Assembly (NCBI RefSeq): GCF_042675965.1
Contig: NZ_JBHTKJ010000017.1
Location: forward strand, 1 to 27,121
From: Virgibacillus_R byunsanensis
GTDB lineage: Bacteria; Bacillota; Bacilli; Bacillales; Amphibacillaceae
Direction: 5' to 3'
Length of the DNA: 27,121 nt
The notes under the pieces are model-generated. The model did not search any database and was not told the DNA's origin. It saw nothing but the letters and a program-made list of their open reading frames with translations. Both the position numbers and the translations under genes were made by a program. Of this stretch, positions 1-7,145 are shown piece after piece; within the stretch, counting starts at the first letter, position 1; the number at the start of each line of letters is the position of its first letter.

Positions 1-104
1 ATCAATCATATCGGTTGTCTTAGCAATCAGAAGACTTAACTTCTGGCTTAAAAAATTTCGAAAAACATGTTCATGTTTCTCTTGACATACTGGTTGTTTT
101 GTTC

Positions 105-119
105 AGTTTTCAAGGAGCA
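105..119 (-). promoter_or_regulatory. boxA-like antitermination element of an rRNA leader
   Basis: On the minus strand, just after tRNA-Ile, the sequence reads TGCTCCTTGAAAACT followed by GAACAAAAC. This resembles the boxA found in Bacillus rRNA leaders and 16S-23S spacers, where the Nus antitermination complex assembles on the transcript. It comes after the last tRNA in the direction of transcription, so an rRNA gene, most likely 16S, should begin beyond the left edge. No mature rRNA sequence lies inside the window. Confidence 0.6.
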
Positions 120-122
120 AAA

Positions 123-196
<74 letters not shown>

Positions 197-213
197 ACAT
201 GAATAAGATAAGA

Positions 214-287
214 TGGAGCGGGTGAAGGGAATCGAACCCTCATCATCAGCTTGGAAGGCTGAGGTTTTACCACTAAACTACACCCGC
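214..287 (-). tRNA. tRNA-Gly (UCC)
   Basis: Acceptor stem GCGGGTG/CACCCGC, discriminator T, anticodon TCC in the loop CTTCCAA, and the T-arm GGTTCGATTCC. CCA is encoded (positions 216-214). Confidence 0.96.
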
Positions 288-318
288 AGGATAAAAAGAA
301 ATTATTATTGTTGCTCGA

Positions 319-395
319 TGGTCGGGAAGACAGGATTCGAACCTGCGACCCCATGGTCCCAAACCATGTGCTCTACCAAGCTGAGCTACTTCCCG
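319..395 (-). tRNA. tRNA-Pro (UGG)
   Basis: Acceptor stem CGGGAAG/CTTCCCG, discriminator A, anticodon TGG in the loop TTTGGGA, and T-arm GGTTCGAATCC. CCA is encoded. Confidence 0.96.
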
Positions 396-401
396 ATATA
401 A

Positions 402-478
402 TGGCGCGCCCGAGAGGAGTCGAACCCCTAACCTCTTGATCCGTAGTCAAACGCTCTATCCAATTGAGCTACGGGCGC
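402..478 (-). tRNA. tRNA-Arg (ACG)
   Basis: Acceptor stem GCGCCCG/CGGGCGC, discriminator G, and anticodon ACG, which is expected to be edited to ICG by TadA. CCA is encoded. Confidence 0.96.
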
Positions 479-535
479 TTTGAAGCGACATCTTCTAATG
501 TACCATATAATATAATGAAATGCAAGGACTTTTTT

Positions 536-621
536 TGGTGCGGCCGAGAGGACTTGAACCTCCACGGGGTCGCCCCCACTAGGCCCTCAACCTAGCGCGT
601 CTTCCATTCCGCCACGACCGC
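536..621 (-). tRNA. tRNA-Leu (GAG)
   Basis: Class II tRNA with a long variable arm. Acceptor stem GCGGTCG/CGGCCGC with a wobble pair, anticodon GAG in the loop TTGAGGG, and CCA encoded. A spacer of about 106 bp separates it from the preceding tRNA-Leu; I found no convincing promoter in that spacer. Confidence 0.95.
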
Positions 622-727
622 AATACTATAATTGTAAAGCCATTTATATCTATTAAACTAAGGATTTTCATAAATACAGTAAACAGATAACAAAATACCC
701 TGTATATCACAGTGTTTTTTATTAAGA

Positions 728-809
728 TGCGGGTGGAGGGAGTCGAACCCCCACGTCCGAAGACACTAGATCCTAAGTCTAGCGCGTCTGCCAGTTCCGC
801 CACACCCGC
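728..809 (-). tRNA. tRNA-Leu (UAG)
   Basis: Class II tRNA. Acceptor stem GCGGGTG/CACCCGC, discriminator A, anticodon TAG in the loop ACTTAGGA, and a long variable arm. The 3' CCA is not encoded; the sequence continues TCTTAAT. In B. subtilis the corresponding trnS array carries the tRNA-Leu gene used as attachment site by ICEBs1. No integrase or element is seen here. Confidence 0.95.
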
Positions 810-814
810 AAAAG

Positions 815-890
815 TGGTGAGCCATGGAGGATTCGAACCTCCGACCCTCTGATTAAAAGTCAGATGCTCTGCCAGCTGAGCTAATGGCTC
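815..890 (-). tRNA. tRNA-Lys (UUU)
   Basis: Acceptor stem GAGCCAT/ATGGCTC, discriminator A, anticodon TTT in the loop CTTTTAA, and T-arm GGTTCGAATCC. CCA is encoded. A spacer of about 112 bp precedes it on the transcript; this contains only a weak TATGAT-like -10 and a 6-bp hairpin. Confidence 0.96.
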
Positions 891-1002
891 ATGTTAAAAT
901 GAGTTTGTTTCTATATACGTTTGTACATCATAAAACCTCTGCATCTTCTAGATAACTTTATAGATGCTCTAGTGTTTGTTACGTTTATCACACATAAAAA
1001 AA

Positions 1003-1077
1003 TGGCTGGGTTACCAGGATTCGAACCTGGGGTACACGGGATCAAAACCCGATGCCTTACCGCTTGGCTATAACCCA
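1003..1077 (-). tRNA. tRNA-Gln (UUG)
   Basis: Acceptor stem TGGGTTA/TAACCCA, discriminator G, anticodon TTG in the loop TTTTGAT. CCA is encoded. It starts with U1, as usual for bacterial tRNA-Gln. Confidence 0.96.
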
Positions 1078-1082
1078 ACAAG

Positions 1083-1159
1083 TGGCGGTCCGGACGGGAC
1101 TCGAACCCGCGACCTCCTGCGTGACAGGCAGGCATTCTAACCAACTGAACTACCGGACC
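1083..1159 (-). tRNA. tRNA-Asp (GUC)
   Basis: Acceptor stem GGTCCGG/CCGGACC, discriminator G, anticodon GTC, T-arm GGTTCGAGTCC. CCA is encoded. Confidence 0.96.
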
Positions 1160-1181
1160 AAACCTATTTTCATATAAATGA

Positions 1182-1253
1182 TGACCCGTACGGGATTCGA
1201 ACCCGTGTTACCGCCGTGAAAGGGCGGTGTCTTAACCACTTGACCAACGGGCC
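1182..1253 (-). tRNA. tRNA-Glu (UUC)
   Basis: Acceptor stem GGCCCGT/ACGGGTC with one G-U pair, discriminator A, anticodon TTC in the loop TTTCAC. The 3' CCA is not encoded; the genome continues TCAT. Confidence 0.95.
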
Positions 1254-1262
1254 ATTAAAAAA

Positions 1263-1353
1263 TGGCGGAGAAGGAGGGATTTGAACCCTCGCGCCGCTCA
1301 CACGACCTACACCCTTAGCAGGGGCGCCTCTTCAGCCACTTGAGTACTTCTCC
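1263..1353 (-). tRNA. tRNA-Ser (GCU)
   Basis: Class II tRNA with a long variable arm. Acceptor stem GGAGAAG/CTTCTCC, discriminator G, anticodon GCT. CCA is encoded. Confidence 0.95.
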
Positions 1354-1357
1354 ATTA

Positions 1358-1432
1358 TGGCTCCACAGGTAGGATTCGAACCTACGACCGATCGGTTAAC
1401 AGCCGATAGCTCTACCACTGAGCTACTGTGGA
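1358..1432 (-). tRNA. tRNA-Asn (GUU)
   Basis: First tRNA of the array. Acceptor stem TCCACAG/CTGTGGA, discriminator G, anticodon GTT in the loop CTGTTAA. CCA is encoded. The order Asn-Ser-Glu matches the start of the B. subtilis trnS array next to ydcK. Confidence 0.96.
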
Positions 1433-1533
1433 ATAATTTAAAAACAATCAATTGTTATCATTGCATAGAACATCAAGTGCATGAGATAAACCCAGCAATT
1501 AATTAACTCATCACAATTATTGCGACGAGAAAC

Positions 1534-1562
1534 ATCATACAATATATTTACAACTTTGTCAA
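1534..1562 (-). promoter_or_regulatory. Sigma-A promoter of the tRNA array
   Basis: The minus strand has a perfect -35 TTGACA, a 17-nt spacer and a -10 TATGAT. It lies about 100 bp upstream of tRNA-Asn and reads into the whole array and, presumably, the rRNA genes beyond the edge. It is the best consensus promoter in the window, as expected for a stable-RNA operon. Confidence 0.85.
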
Positions 1563-1614
1563 CAGAATAGTTGATGAAAGTGATACCTCGTTTTCAATCA
1601 TACATATTTATTTC

Positions 1615-1707
1615 TTAGAAAACTTGGCTTATCGCGAAGCGTTTATGACGAAAGCCTTAGTTGTACTTATGTAGGAAAGTTTTATGCTTTCCTATCTGCC
1701 TACGAAA
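1615..1707 (+). repeat. Intergenic repeat family B, copy 1
   Basis: Begins TTAGAAAACTTGGC, then carries a GGCTT...AAAGCC hairpin followed by TAGTTGTACTTATG, and ends with a TAGGAAAG/CTTTCCTA hairpin and a CTGCCTACGAAAA tail. The same order of elements recurs at 14028-14125, and the first hairpin recurs at 22374-22430. It has no coding capacity. Confidence 0.6.
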
Positions 1708-1733
1708 ATATATTACTTTTTTAAGGCTTATTT

Positions 1734-1762
1734 AATTTAACACGGAAGACATTTTTCGTCAA
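1734..1762 (-). promoter_or_regulatory. Possible second promoter upstream of the tRNA array
   Basis: TTGACG, 17 nt, TAAATT on the minus strand, starting 29 bp after the sprT-like stop codon. It could be a distal tandem promoter for the tRNA operon. The -10 is imperfect and a repeat element lies between it and the array. Confidence 0.35.
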
Positions 1763-1790
1763 TGTATTTATGATCATTTTTTCTATTAGA

Positions 1791-2258
1791 TTAACATTTT
1801 ATGTTACTCCCCAATAACAATTTACCTCCACACTTCCCACATCTAAACTTTTTAATGTCCACTCTTCGCTTTCTTTTATATACATATCCACAATTATTAC
1901 ATGTATAGGTATGCTTATATTCCTTTTTAGTAGAAGGTAATGGTTTACAATGTCTAGGTGAACCTGTTTTTTTTAATAATTGTTTAAAATCTTGATCCCC
2001 GTGCTTATATCCTTTTCCTTCTATATGAAGATGATAGTGCACAAGTTCATGTTTTATTATCCCTATATATTCATTTTCGTCCATTTCAATCATATACTTT
2101 GGATTGAGTTCAATTAACTTTTTTGCAGGAATATACCTCCCACCAGTAGTTCTTAATCGATTATTATATCGAACATCATGTTTGAACGGCTTATAAAAGT
2201 ATTTCACGGAAACTTCATTAACAATGGTAAATAGTTCTTCATTATTTAATAGATTCAT
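1791..2258 (-). CDS. SprT-like zinc protein (YdcK type)
   Basis: 155-residue protein of the bacterial SprT-like family, the size expected for B. subtilis YdcK. It carries the metalloprotease-type zinc motif HELVHYH (His70, Glu71, His74) with a likely third ligand at His86 (HGDQDF). A C-terminal zinc ribbon has two CxxC pairs, Cys120/Cys123 and Cys140/Cys143. The family is widespread in Firmicutes; its bacterial function is not established, although the eukaryotic relative Spartan is a DNA-protein crosslink protease. The ATG start has a good AAGGAAG ribosome site. A TATAAT-like -10 lies about 30 bp upstream, without a clear -35. The position next to the tRNA array matches the B. subtilis order; here katA separates it from tex. 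Confidence 0.88.
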   Translation of the reverse strand: MNLLNNEELFTIVNEVSVKYFYKPFKHDVRYNNRLRTTGGRYIPAKKLIELNPKYMIEMDENEYIGIIKHELVHYHLHIEGKGYKHGDQDFKQLLKKTGSPRHCKPLPSTKKEYKHTYTCNNCGYVYKRKRRVDIKKFRCGKCGGKLLLGSNIKC

Positions 2259-2346
2259 CTAATAACTTCCTTATATTATATATTATACGTATTTTATCAT
2301 AAATTTCACCACCGAAAGTTCATTTTCCATCAAATTCCTGCTTTAT

Positions 2347-2361
2347 TTATAATAATTGTAA
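2347..2361 (+). promoter_or_regulatory. PerR box upstream of katA
   Basis: The 15-mer TTATAATAATTGTAA matches the PerR operator consensus TTATAATNATTATAA at 14 of 15 positions (counting N), with one A-to-G change in the right half. It lies 7 bp upstream of the katA -35 element. PerR, the peroxide-sensing Fur-family repressor, controls katA in B. subtilis, so peroxide-inducible control is expected. Confidence 0.75.
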
Positions 2362-2368
2362 TTAAACA

Positions 2369-2396
2369 TTGATTTTTAATAGTTTTGTTATATAAT
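2369..2396 (+). promoter_or_regulatory. Sigma-A promoter of katA
   Basis: TTGATT, a 16-nt spacer, then TATAAT. The predicted start is about 35 bp upstream of the GTG start codon. The PerR-box-like sequence sits immediately upstream of the -35. Confidence 0.65.
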
Positions 2397-2437
2397 TATA
2401 TATGTGCCACATTATTTAAAGGAGAGGTGTTTTAATC

Positions 2438-3901
2438 GTGAGTAATGAAAAGAGAAAAACATTAACTACAGCATCAGGCGCTCCAGTCGGAGATAATCAA
2501 AATTCAATTACAGCCGGTCATCGTGGTCCTACATTAATACAAGACTTTCACTTACTAGAAAAGCTTGCCCACTTTAATAGAGAGCGTATTCCTGAGCGTG
2601 TTGTGCATGCGAAAGGCGCTGGAGCACATGGTTACTTTGAAGTGACCAATGATGTAAGTAAATACACAAAAGCATCATTTCTTAATGAAGTTGGAAAACG
2701 AACACCAATGTTTATTCGTTTCTCCACTGTAGCAGGTGAACAAGGTTCTGCTGATACAGTTCGAGACCCGCGTGGTTTTGCGATTAAATTTTATACAGAA
2801 GATGGAAACTATGACTTAGTTGGTAACAATACTCCAATCTTTTTCATTCGTGACGCTATTAAGTTTCCTGATTTTATTCATACACAAAAGCGTGACCCAA
2901 AAACACATTTAAAAGATCCTAATATGGTATGGGACTTCTGGTCACAATCACCGGAATCATTACATCAAATCACTTATTTGCATGGTGATCGTGGTATTCC
3001 AGCTACATTTCGTCATATGAACGGTTATGGTAGTCATACATTTAAATGGGTAAATGATCAAGAAGAAGCATTCTGGGTTAAATATCACTTTATTAGTGAG
3101 CAAGGTGTAAAAGGCTTAGACGAAGACCTTGCAACTAAAATTGCTGGAGAAAATCCCGATTATCATACAGAAGACCTTTTTAATTCTATTGATAAAGAAG
3201 ATTTCCCTGCATGGAAACTATATGTACAAGTCATGCCTTATGAAGATGCAAAAACGTATAGATTTGATCCATTCGATGTAACGAAAGTATGGTCTCAAAA
3301 TGACTATCCTCGAATTGAGGTAGGTCGTATGGTGTTAAACCGTAACCCTGAAAATTATTTCGCTGAGGTTGAGCAAGCTGCATTCTCACCTGGCCAATTC
3401 GTTCCTGGTATTGAAGCATCACCAGATAAAATGCTTCAAGGTCGTTTATTTGGTTATTCCGATGCACACCGCTATCGTCTTGGTACGAACCACCATCAGA
3501 TTCCAGTTAACCGTCCAGTAAATGAAGTGAACAACTATCAACGTGATGGTTCTATGCGAGTAGATGGTAACGCTGGCGGTTCACCAAACTATGAGCCGAA
3601 CACACTAAATGGCCCAATGGAAGATCATTCCACAAAAATAGATCCATTTGAAGTCTACGGAGAAGCTGATAGTGTACCTTACGACAGTGGTGATCACTTC
3701 ACACAGGCTGGAGATCTATATCGCTTAATGAGTTCAGATGAAAAAGAACGTCTAATCGAAGCGTTTGTCGGTCATTTGAAGCCAGTAGAAAAAGACGAAA
3801 TTAAATTACTTCAAATTGAGCATTTCTATAAAGCAGATCCTGAATGGGGAGAAAGAATTGCAAAAGGTTTAGGATTAGCTGTACCAGAAAGCGTAAAATA
3901 A
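2438..3901 (+). CDS. katA: Monofunctional heme catalase KatA
   Basis: 487-residue clade-3 small-subunit catalase that converts hydrogen peroxide to water and oxygen. The distal His57 (RVVHAKG), the catalytic Asn near 130 in VGNNTP, and the proximal heme-ligand Tyr340 in RLFGYSDAHRYRLG are present, as are RFSTVAGE and the FDPFDVTKVW block. Length is normal for the B. subtilis vegetative catalase. Translation starts at GTG, ten bases after GGAGAGG. The gene has its own promoter, a PerR-like operator and a strong terminator, so it is a self-contained unit. It runs opposite to tex and sprT and interrupts the otherwise B. subtilis-like order, which suggests local insertion or rearrangement. Confidence 0.97.
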   Translation: MSNEKRKTLTTASGAPVGDNQNSITAGHRGPTLIQDFHLLEKLAHFNRERIPERVVHAKGAGAHGYFEVTNDVSKYTKASFLNEVGKRTPMFIRFSTVAGEQGSADTVRDPRGFAIKFYTEDGNYDLVGNNTPIFFIRDAIKFPDFIHTQKRDPKTHLKDPNMVWDFWSQSPESLHQITYLHGDRGIPATFRHMNGYGSHTFKWVNDQEEAFWVKYHFISEQGVKGLDEDLATKIAGENPDYHTEDLFNSIDKEDFPAWKLYVQVMPYEDAKTYRFDPFDVTKVWSQNDYPRIEVGRMVLNRNPENYFAEVEQAAFSPGQFVPGIEASPDKMLQGRLFGYSDAHRYRLGTNHHQIPVNRPVNEVNNYQRDGSMRVDGNAGGSPNYEPNTLNGPMEDHSTKIDPFEVYGEADSVPYDSGDHFTQAGDLYRLMSSDEKERLIEAFVGHLKPVEKDEIKLLQIEHFYKADPEWGERIAKGLGLAVPESVK

Positions 3902-3912
3902 GTTTATTCATT

Positions 3913-3946
3913 AGAGAATAGCGCAAAAATGCGCTATTCTCTTTTT
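3913..3946 (+). terminator. Rho-independent terminator of katA
   Basis: A perfect 12-bp stem AGAGAATAGCGC/GCGCTATTCTCT with a 6-nt loop is followed by TTTT, 11 bp after the katA stop codon. Confidence 0.92.
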
Positions 3947-4011
3947 AGTAGTAAAGAAAGCATAAATTAAAAAGTTATGCATATTTCTCTCTAGAATCTG
4001 CCACGTCCAGT

Positions 4012-4190
4012 AAGAAAAGCGCAAGCGCCCTGAAAGACACGACCGCATAAGCAAAACGGCTGGAGAAAGGTGGTTTTTCCTTTCGCAAGACGGATTGCTT
4101 ATGTCGCGAGTGGCTGGGCGCTGGAGCTAGACATGGCTCTTGCTGACAAGAAACTTTATAGTACCAAAATTTTATACTTTCCTTACCAGC
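4012..4190 (+). repeat. Intergenic hairpin repeat family A, copy 1
   Basis: Begins AAGAAAAGCGCAAGCGCCC and forms a long imperfect inverted repeat. AGCGCCC pairs with GGGCGCT, a GACCGCATAAGCAA arm pairs with TTGCTTATGTC, and GGAGAAAGG pairs with CCTTTC. It ends in a TTTATACTTTCC tail. It is nearly identical to 14118-14302: by eye one substitution and one short indel. The adjacent sequence at 4194-4223 recurs at about 18519-18546. Confidence 0.85.
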
Positions 4191-4244
4191 GATGAAAAAA
4201 GTGAACTTCTTTTTCGAGGACGTACTGTCTTTTGTTCTATATAG

Positions 4245-4280
4245 AAAAAGCAGCCGATTAAATAAATCGACTGCTTTTTT
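4245..4280 (-). terminator. Rho-independent terminator of tex (bidirectional shape)
   Basis: An 11-bp stem AGCAGTCGATT/AATCGGCTGCT with one G-T pair is flanked by A and T runs on both sides, directly after the tex stop codon. It could also stop transcription arriving from katA. Confidence 0.85.
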
Positions 4281-4281
4281 C

Positions 4282-6450
4282 CTATTTACCTTCTACCATT
4301 GATAAGGCAATTCTTCCTTTTGTCGAGTCAACCTGTTCGACCCAAACAGTTACTACATCACCAACTGATGCTATATCCATCGGATGCTTTACAAATTGAT
4401 TCGACATTTTCGATATATGGACTAGCCCGTCTTGTTTCACGCCAATGTCTACAAAAACACCAAAATCGACAACATTGCGCACCGTTCCTTGCATTTCCAT
4501 TCCAGGTTTTAAGTCTTCTAGTGACAATACATTTTTCTTGAGTAATGGTTTAGGCAGATCATCACGCGGATCTCGCTCTGGACGACTTAATGCACTCATA
4601 ATATCAATTAAAGTTGGCTCACCAATCTCCAGTTTCTCAGCAATATCCTTTTTGTTCAATGTGTTTAACTTATCGCGTAAATGACTCGAACCGATATCAC
4701 CTAGTTGACAATCCATCATGTTAAGTAAGTTTTCTGTATGTGCATAACTTTCAGGGTGAATTGGTGTGCGATCTAATGGATGCTCACCGTCAAATATCCG
4801 TAAAAACCCAATCCCCTGCTCATATGTTTTGGCACCTAGTCGTGGTATTTTTTTTAATTGTTTACGATTCGTAAATTTCCCTGATTCATTACGCTGATTT
4901 ACGATATTATTGGCAACGGTTTTACTTAACCCTGCCACGTACTGAAGTAGTGATGATGATGCGGTATTCACATTAACTCCAACTTGGTTAACCGCTGTTT
5001 CCACAACAAAGGTTAATGACTCATTAAGCGATTTCTGACTTACATCATGTTGATACTGGCCTACTCCAATTGATTTAGGATCAATTTTCACAAGTTCTGC
5101 AAGTGGATCTTGCACACGTCTCGCGATAGATGCGGCACTTCTTTCTTCTACTTGTAAATCAGGAAATTCTTCTCGAGCCAACTTCGATGCAGAATAAACA
5201 CTCGCACCTGCCTCGTTGACAATTATATATGGTATATCAAGCTTATGATTTGATATTACATCAGCAATAAATTGTTCTGTTTCCCTTGAAGCAGTTCCAT
5301 TCCCAATGGCTATAAGTTCAATTTTATAGGTGTTTATATAATTTATTACTATTTTTTCCGCACCAGCTATATCATTTTTCGGCGCAGTAGGATACATGAC
5401 ATTGACTGCATGTACTTTCCCAGTTTCGTCTACCACTGAAAGTTTACACCCTGTTCGGTATGCTGGGTCTACACCTAACACTGTTTTGCCTTTTAAAGGA
5501 GGCTGCAGGAGTAAGTTTTTGAGATTTTTCGAAAAAACATCAATCGCTTGTGTCTCGGCCTTTTCAGACAAAATAGTTCGAATTTCCCGTTCAATAGACG
5601 GTTGAATTAACCGCTTATAGCTGTCTTCTATAGCTTTATGCAATATTTCCATTGACTCTTGATTACTTTTGTTTTTAACAACTTTTTTCTGCAAATATTC
5701 TACAATTCGTTCGTAAGGGGGTTCAATTACTACTTTTAAAATTTCTTCTTTTTCCCCACGATTCAATGCTAAGATTCGATGAGACACCATAGATCGAACT
5801 GCTTCATTGTAATCATAATACATTTCAAAAATGCCTTTTTCATCTTTCTCTACATTTTTGCCTTGCGCTTGAATACTACCTCGTTTAAATGTCTCATCAC
5901 GAATGAATGTACGATATTCTGGATCGTCGGAAATCCATTCAGCTATAATATTGTTAACTCCATCAAGTACAGCTTCTATTGTATGTAATTCATTTTCTTC
6001 CGATAAGAAACTAGCAGCTTCATGATTAATTGCTTGCTGCTCCTGTTTCCAAACGATATGTGCTAATGGCTCAAGGCCTTTTTCTTTGGCTATTGTAGCT
6101 TTCGTACGTCGCTTTTGTTTATAAGGACGGTACAAATCCTCTACACGTTGCAATTGTGTAGCATCTGTTATGTCCTTCTCTAATTCCTCCGTAAGTTTCC
6201 CTTGCTCATCAATCATGCGTATGACTTCTTGTTTTCGTTCGGCGAGATTAACGGCATATTGCCATTTATCCTGTATTAATTTTATCTGAACCTCATCAAG
6301 CCCACCTGTTACTTCTTTACGGTAACGGGCAATAAATGGAACGGTATTTCCTTCATCCATTAATGCAATAACCTTATTTACAATAGCTGTATTAACTTTA
6401 GTTTCTTTCGCTACCCATTGACTCAGCTCTAGCTCTAATTCTGTAGACAC
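4282..6450 (-). CDS. tex: Tex-family RNA-binding transcription accessory protein (YdcI)
   Basis: 722-residue Tex/YhgF-type protein, normal length. Domains in order: helical Tex N-terminal region (about 1-200) with the conserved VPFIARYRKE and RVEDLYRPYK blocks; YqgF-like nuclease-fold domain beginning LGVDPAYRTG (about 322-430); helix-hairpin-helix region from VGVNVNTAS to GAKTYEQ (about 490-550); and a C-terminal S1 RNA-binding domain (about 650-718) starting GTVRNVVDFGVFVDIG. Tex proteins bind nucleic acid and associate with transcription; the exact role in Bacillus is unclear. The start is GTG behind a perfect AAAGGAGG. The gene follows the sigB operon as in B. subtilis, but a terminator and a separate promoter lie between. 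Confidence 0.95.
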   Translation of the reverse strand: MSTELELELSQWVAKETKVNTAIVNKVIALMDEGNTVPFIARYRKEVTGGLDEVQIKLIQDKWQYAVNLAERKQEVIRMIDEQGKLTEELEKDITDATQLQRVEDLYRPYKQKRRTKATIAKEKGLEPLAHIVWKQEQQAINHEAASFLSEENELHTIEAVLDGVNNIIAEWISDDPEYRTFIRDETFKRGSIQAQGKNVEKDEKGIFEMYYDYNEAVRSMVSHRILALNRGEKEEILKVVIEPPYERIVEYLQKKVVKNKSNQESMEILHKAIEDSYKRLIQPSIEREIRTILSEKAETQAIDVFSKNLKNLLLQPPLKGKTVLGVDPAYRTGCKLSVVDETGKVHAVNVMYPTAPKNDIAGAEKIVINYINTYKIELIAIGNGTASRETEQFIADVISNHKLDIPYIIVNEAGASVYSASKLAREEFPDLQVEERSAASIARRVQDPLAELVKIDPKSIGVGQYQHDVSQKSLNESLTFVVETAVNQVGVNVNTASSSLLQYVAGLSKTVANNIVNQRNESGKFTNRKQLKKIPRLGAKTYEQGIGFLRIFDGEHPLDRTPIHPESYAHTENLLNMMDCQLGDIGSSHLRDKLNTLNKKDIAEKLEIGEPTLIDIMSALSRPERDPRDDLPKPLLKKNVLSLEDLKPGMEMQGTVRNVVDFGVFVDIGVKQDGLVHISKMSNQFVKHPMDIASVGDVVTVWVEQVDSTKGRIALSMVEGK

Positions 6451-6477
6451 ACTAGTTCCTCCTTTATGTACGGTCTT

Positions 6478-6507
6478 ATTTTACCAAACAAAACACCCTT
6501 TTCCCAA
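6478..6507 (-). promoter_or_regulatory. Probable promoter of tex
   Basis: TTGGGA, an 18-nt spacer, and an extended -10 TGGTAAAAT on the minus strand. It lies between the rsbX terminator and the tex ribosome site. The -35 is weak, so this call rests mainly on the extended -10 and the position. Confidence 0.45.
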
Positions 6508-6513
6508 TACCAC

Positions 6514-6543
6514 CAAAAACGGACTGACAATTTAGGCCAGCCC
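6514..6543 (-). terminator. Terminator of the sigB operon, after rsbX
   Basis: GGGCTGGC/GTCAGTCC forms an 8-bp stem with two G-T pairs and a 7-nt loop, followed by GTTTTTGG, immediately after the rsbX stop codon. The stem is modest, so termination may be partial. Confidence 0.6.
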
Positions 6544-6545
6544 AT

Positions 6546-7145
6546 CTACTTCTTATATCGCATTGCAATTAAGGTTGTATCATCATCTTTTACTTTCCTA
6601 CTAGTATATTCAAATGTTTTCGTGATTTCCTCGACGCTTTTATCTAAGAAAAACCTTTGTGAGAGGTCTTTATCCGTTACACCGTCAGAGAACATAATAA
6701 AACGCATTTCCGGTTTCAGCACTTCCTCAACAACTTTAAACGGCCGTTGATACCCTGCTAAATATCCAGCACTAGGGATATTTCTTTTTTTCTTATTATC
6801 CTCTGTAATGGTTAACACACCAATGTTACCAATAGAAGAAAAGGTATAACGCTCGGTATTAAAGTCTATTTTCAAAATACCCAAAACGACTCCTCGTTTA
6901 CCTGTTAGTTGCTTATTACATATATTTACAATCTGGTTTATGGGTACATGCATATTACTTTGAATAATATCCATAACGATTTGAGAAGACTCTTTAGCAA
7001 ATTCTCCACTACCTAGTCCATCTGCTAATGCACACACAAATTCGTTCTCTGTTTCCGTATAGAAATAACTATCTCCACAGTGGAAATTCCCCTTTTTAGC
7101 CTTTTGATATATAGCTACGTCCATTCTACTGCTGTTTGTATTCAA
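6546..7145 (-). CDS. rsbX: RsbX, PP2C-type serine phosphatase, sigma-B feedback
   Basis: 199-residue single-domain PPM/SpoIIE-type phosphatase, matching RsbX in size and position as last gene of the sigB operon. Metal-binding motifs are visible: CGDS (Asp25), ADGLGSG (Asp42), MFSDGVTD and a C-terminal DDDTT. In B. subtilis RsbX dephosphorylates RsbS and RsbR and resets the stressosome after stress. The start is TTG, with its TTGA overlapping the sigB stop TGA. A GGAGG site seven bases upstream supports this unusual start and indicates translational coupling to sigB. Confidence 0.93.
   Translation of the reverse strand: MNTNSSRMDVAIYQKAKKGNFHCGDSYFYTETENEFVCALADGLGSGEFAKESSQIVMDIIQSNMHVPINQIVNICNKQLTGKRGVVLGILKIDFNTERYTFSSIGNIGVLTITEDNKKKRNIPSAGYLAGYQRPFKVVEEVLKPEMRFIMFSDGVTDKDLSQRFFLDKSVEEITKTFEYTSRKVKDDDTTLIAMRYKK

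Larger units (their letters stand above)
1433..1790. other. Intergenic region between the tRNA array and the sprT-like gene
   Basis: About 360 bp without a gene. It holds the tRNA promoter (1534-1562), repeat B copy 1 (1615-1707) and a possible distal promoter (1734-1762). No clear rho-independent terminator follows the sprT-like gene, so read-through into the tRNA operon is possible. Confidence 0.7.
3902..4281. other. Convergent intergenic region katA/tex
   Basis: About 380 bp without a gene, between converging katA and tex. It holds the katA terminator, a hairpin repeat of family A (4012-4190), a fragment shared with the 18.5-kb repeat (4194-4223) and the tex terminator. Confidence 0.75.

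Noticed and set aside
82..110. TTGACA on the plus strand at 82-87 as a promoter
   Set aside because: There is no -10 at the right distance, and the opposite strand has a boxA-like rRNA leader that explains this segment better.
213..1144. Several short open frames on both strands in the first 1.2 kb
   Set aside because: They read through tRNA genes and their flanks; peptides such as GRGGSTPSTR and FESRPDRH are typical false translations of tRNA.
3231..3467. 78-codon frame antisense to katA
   Set aside because: It is a shadow of the conserved catalase coding sequence.
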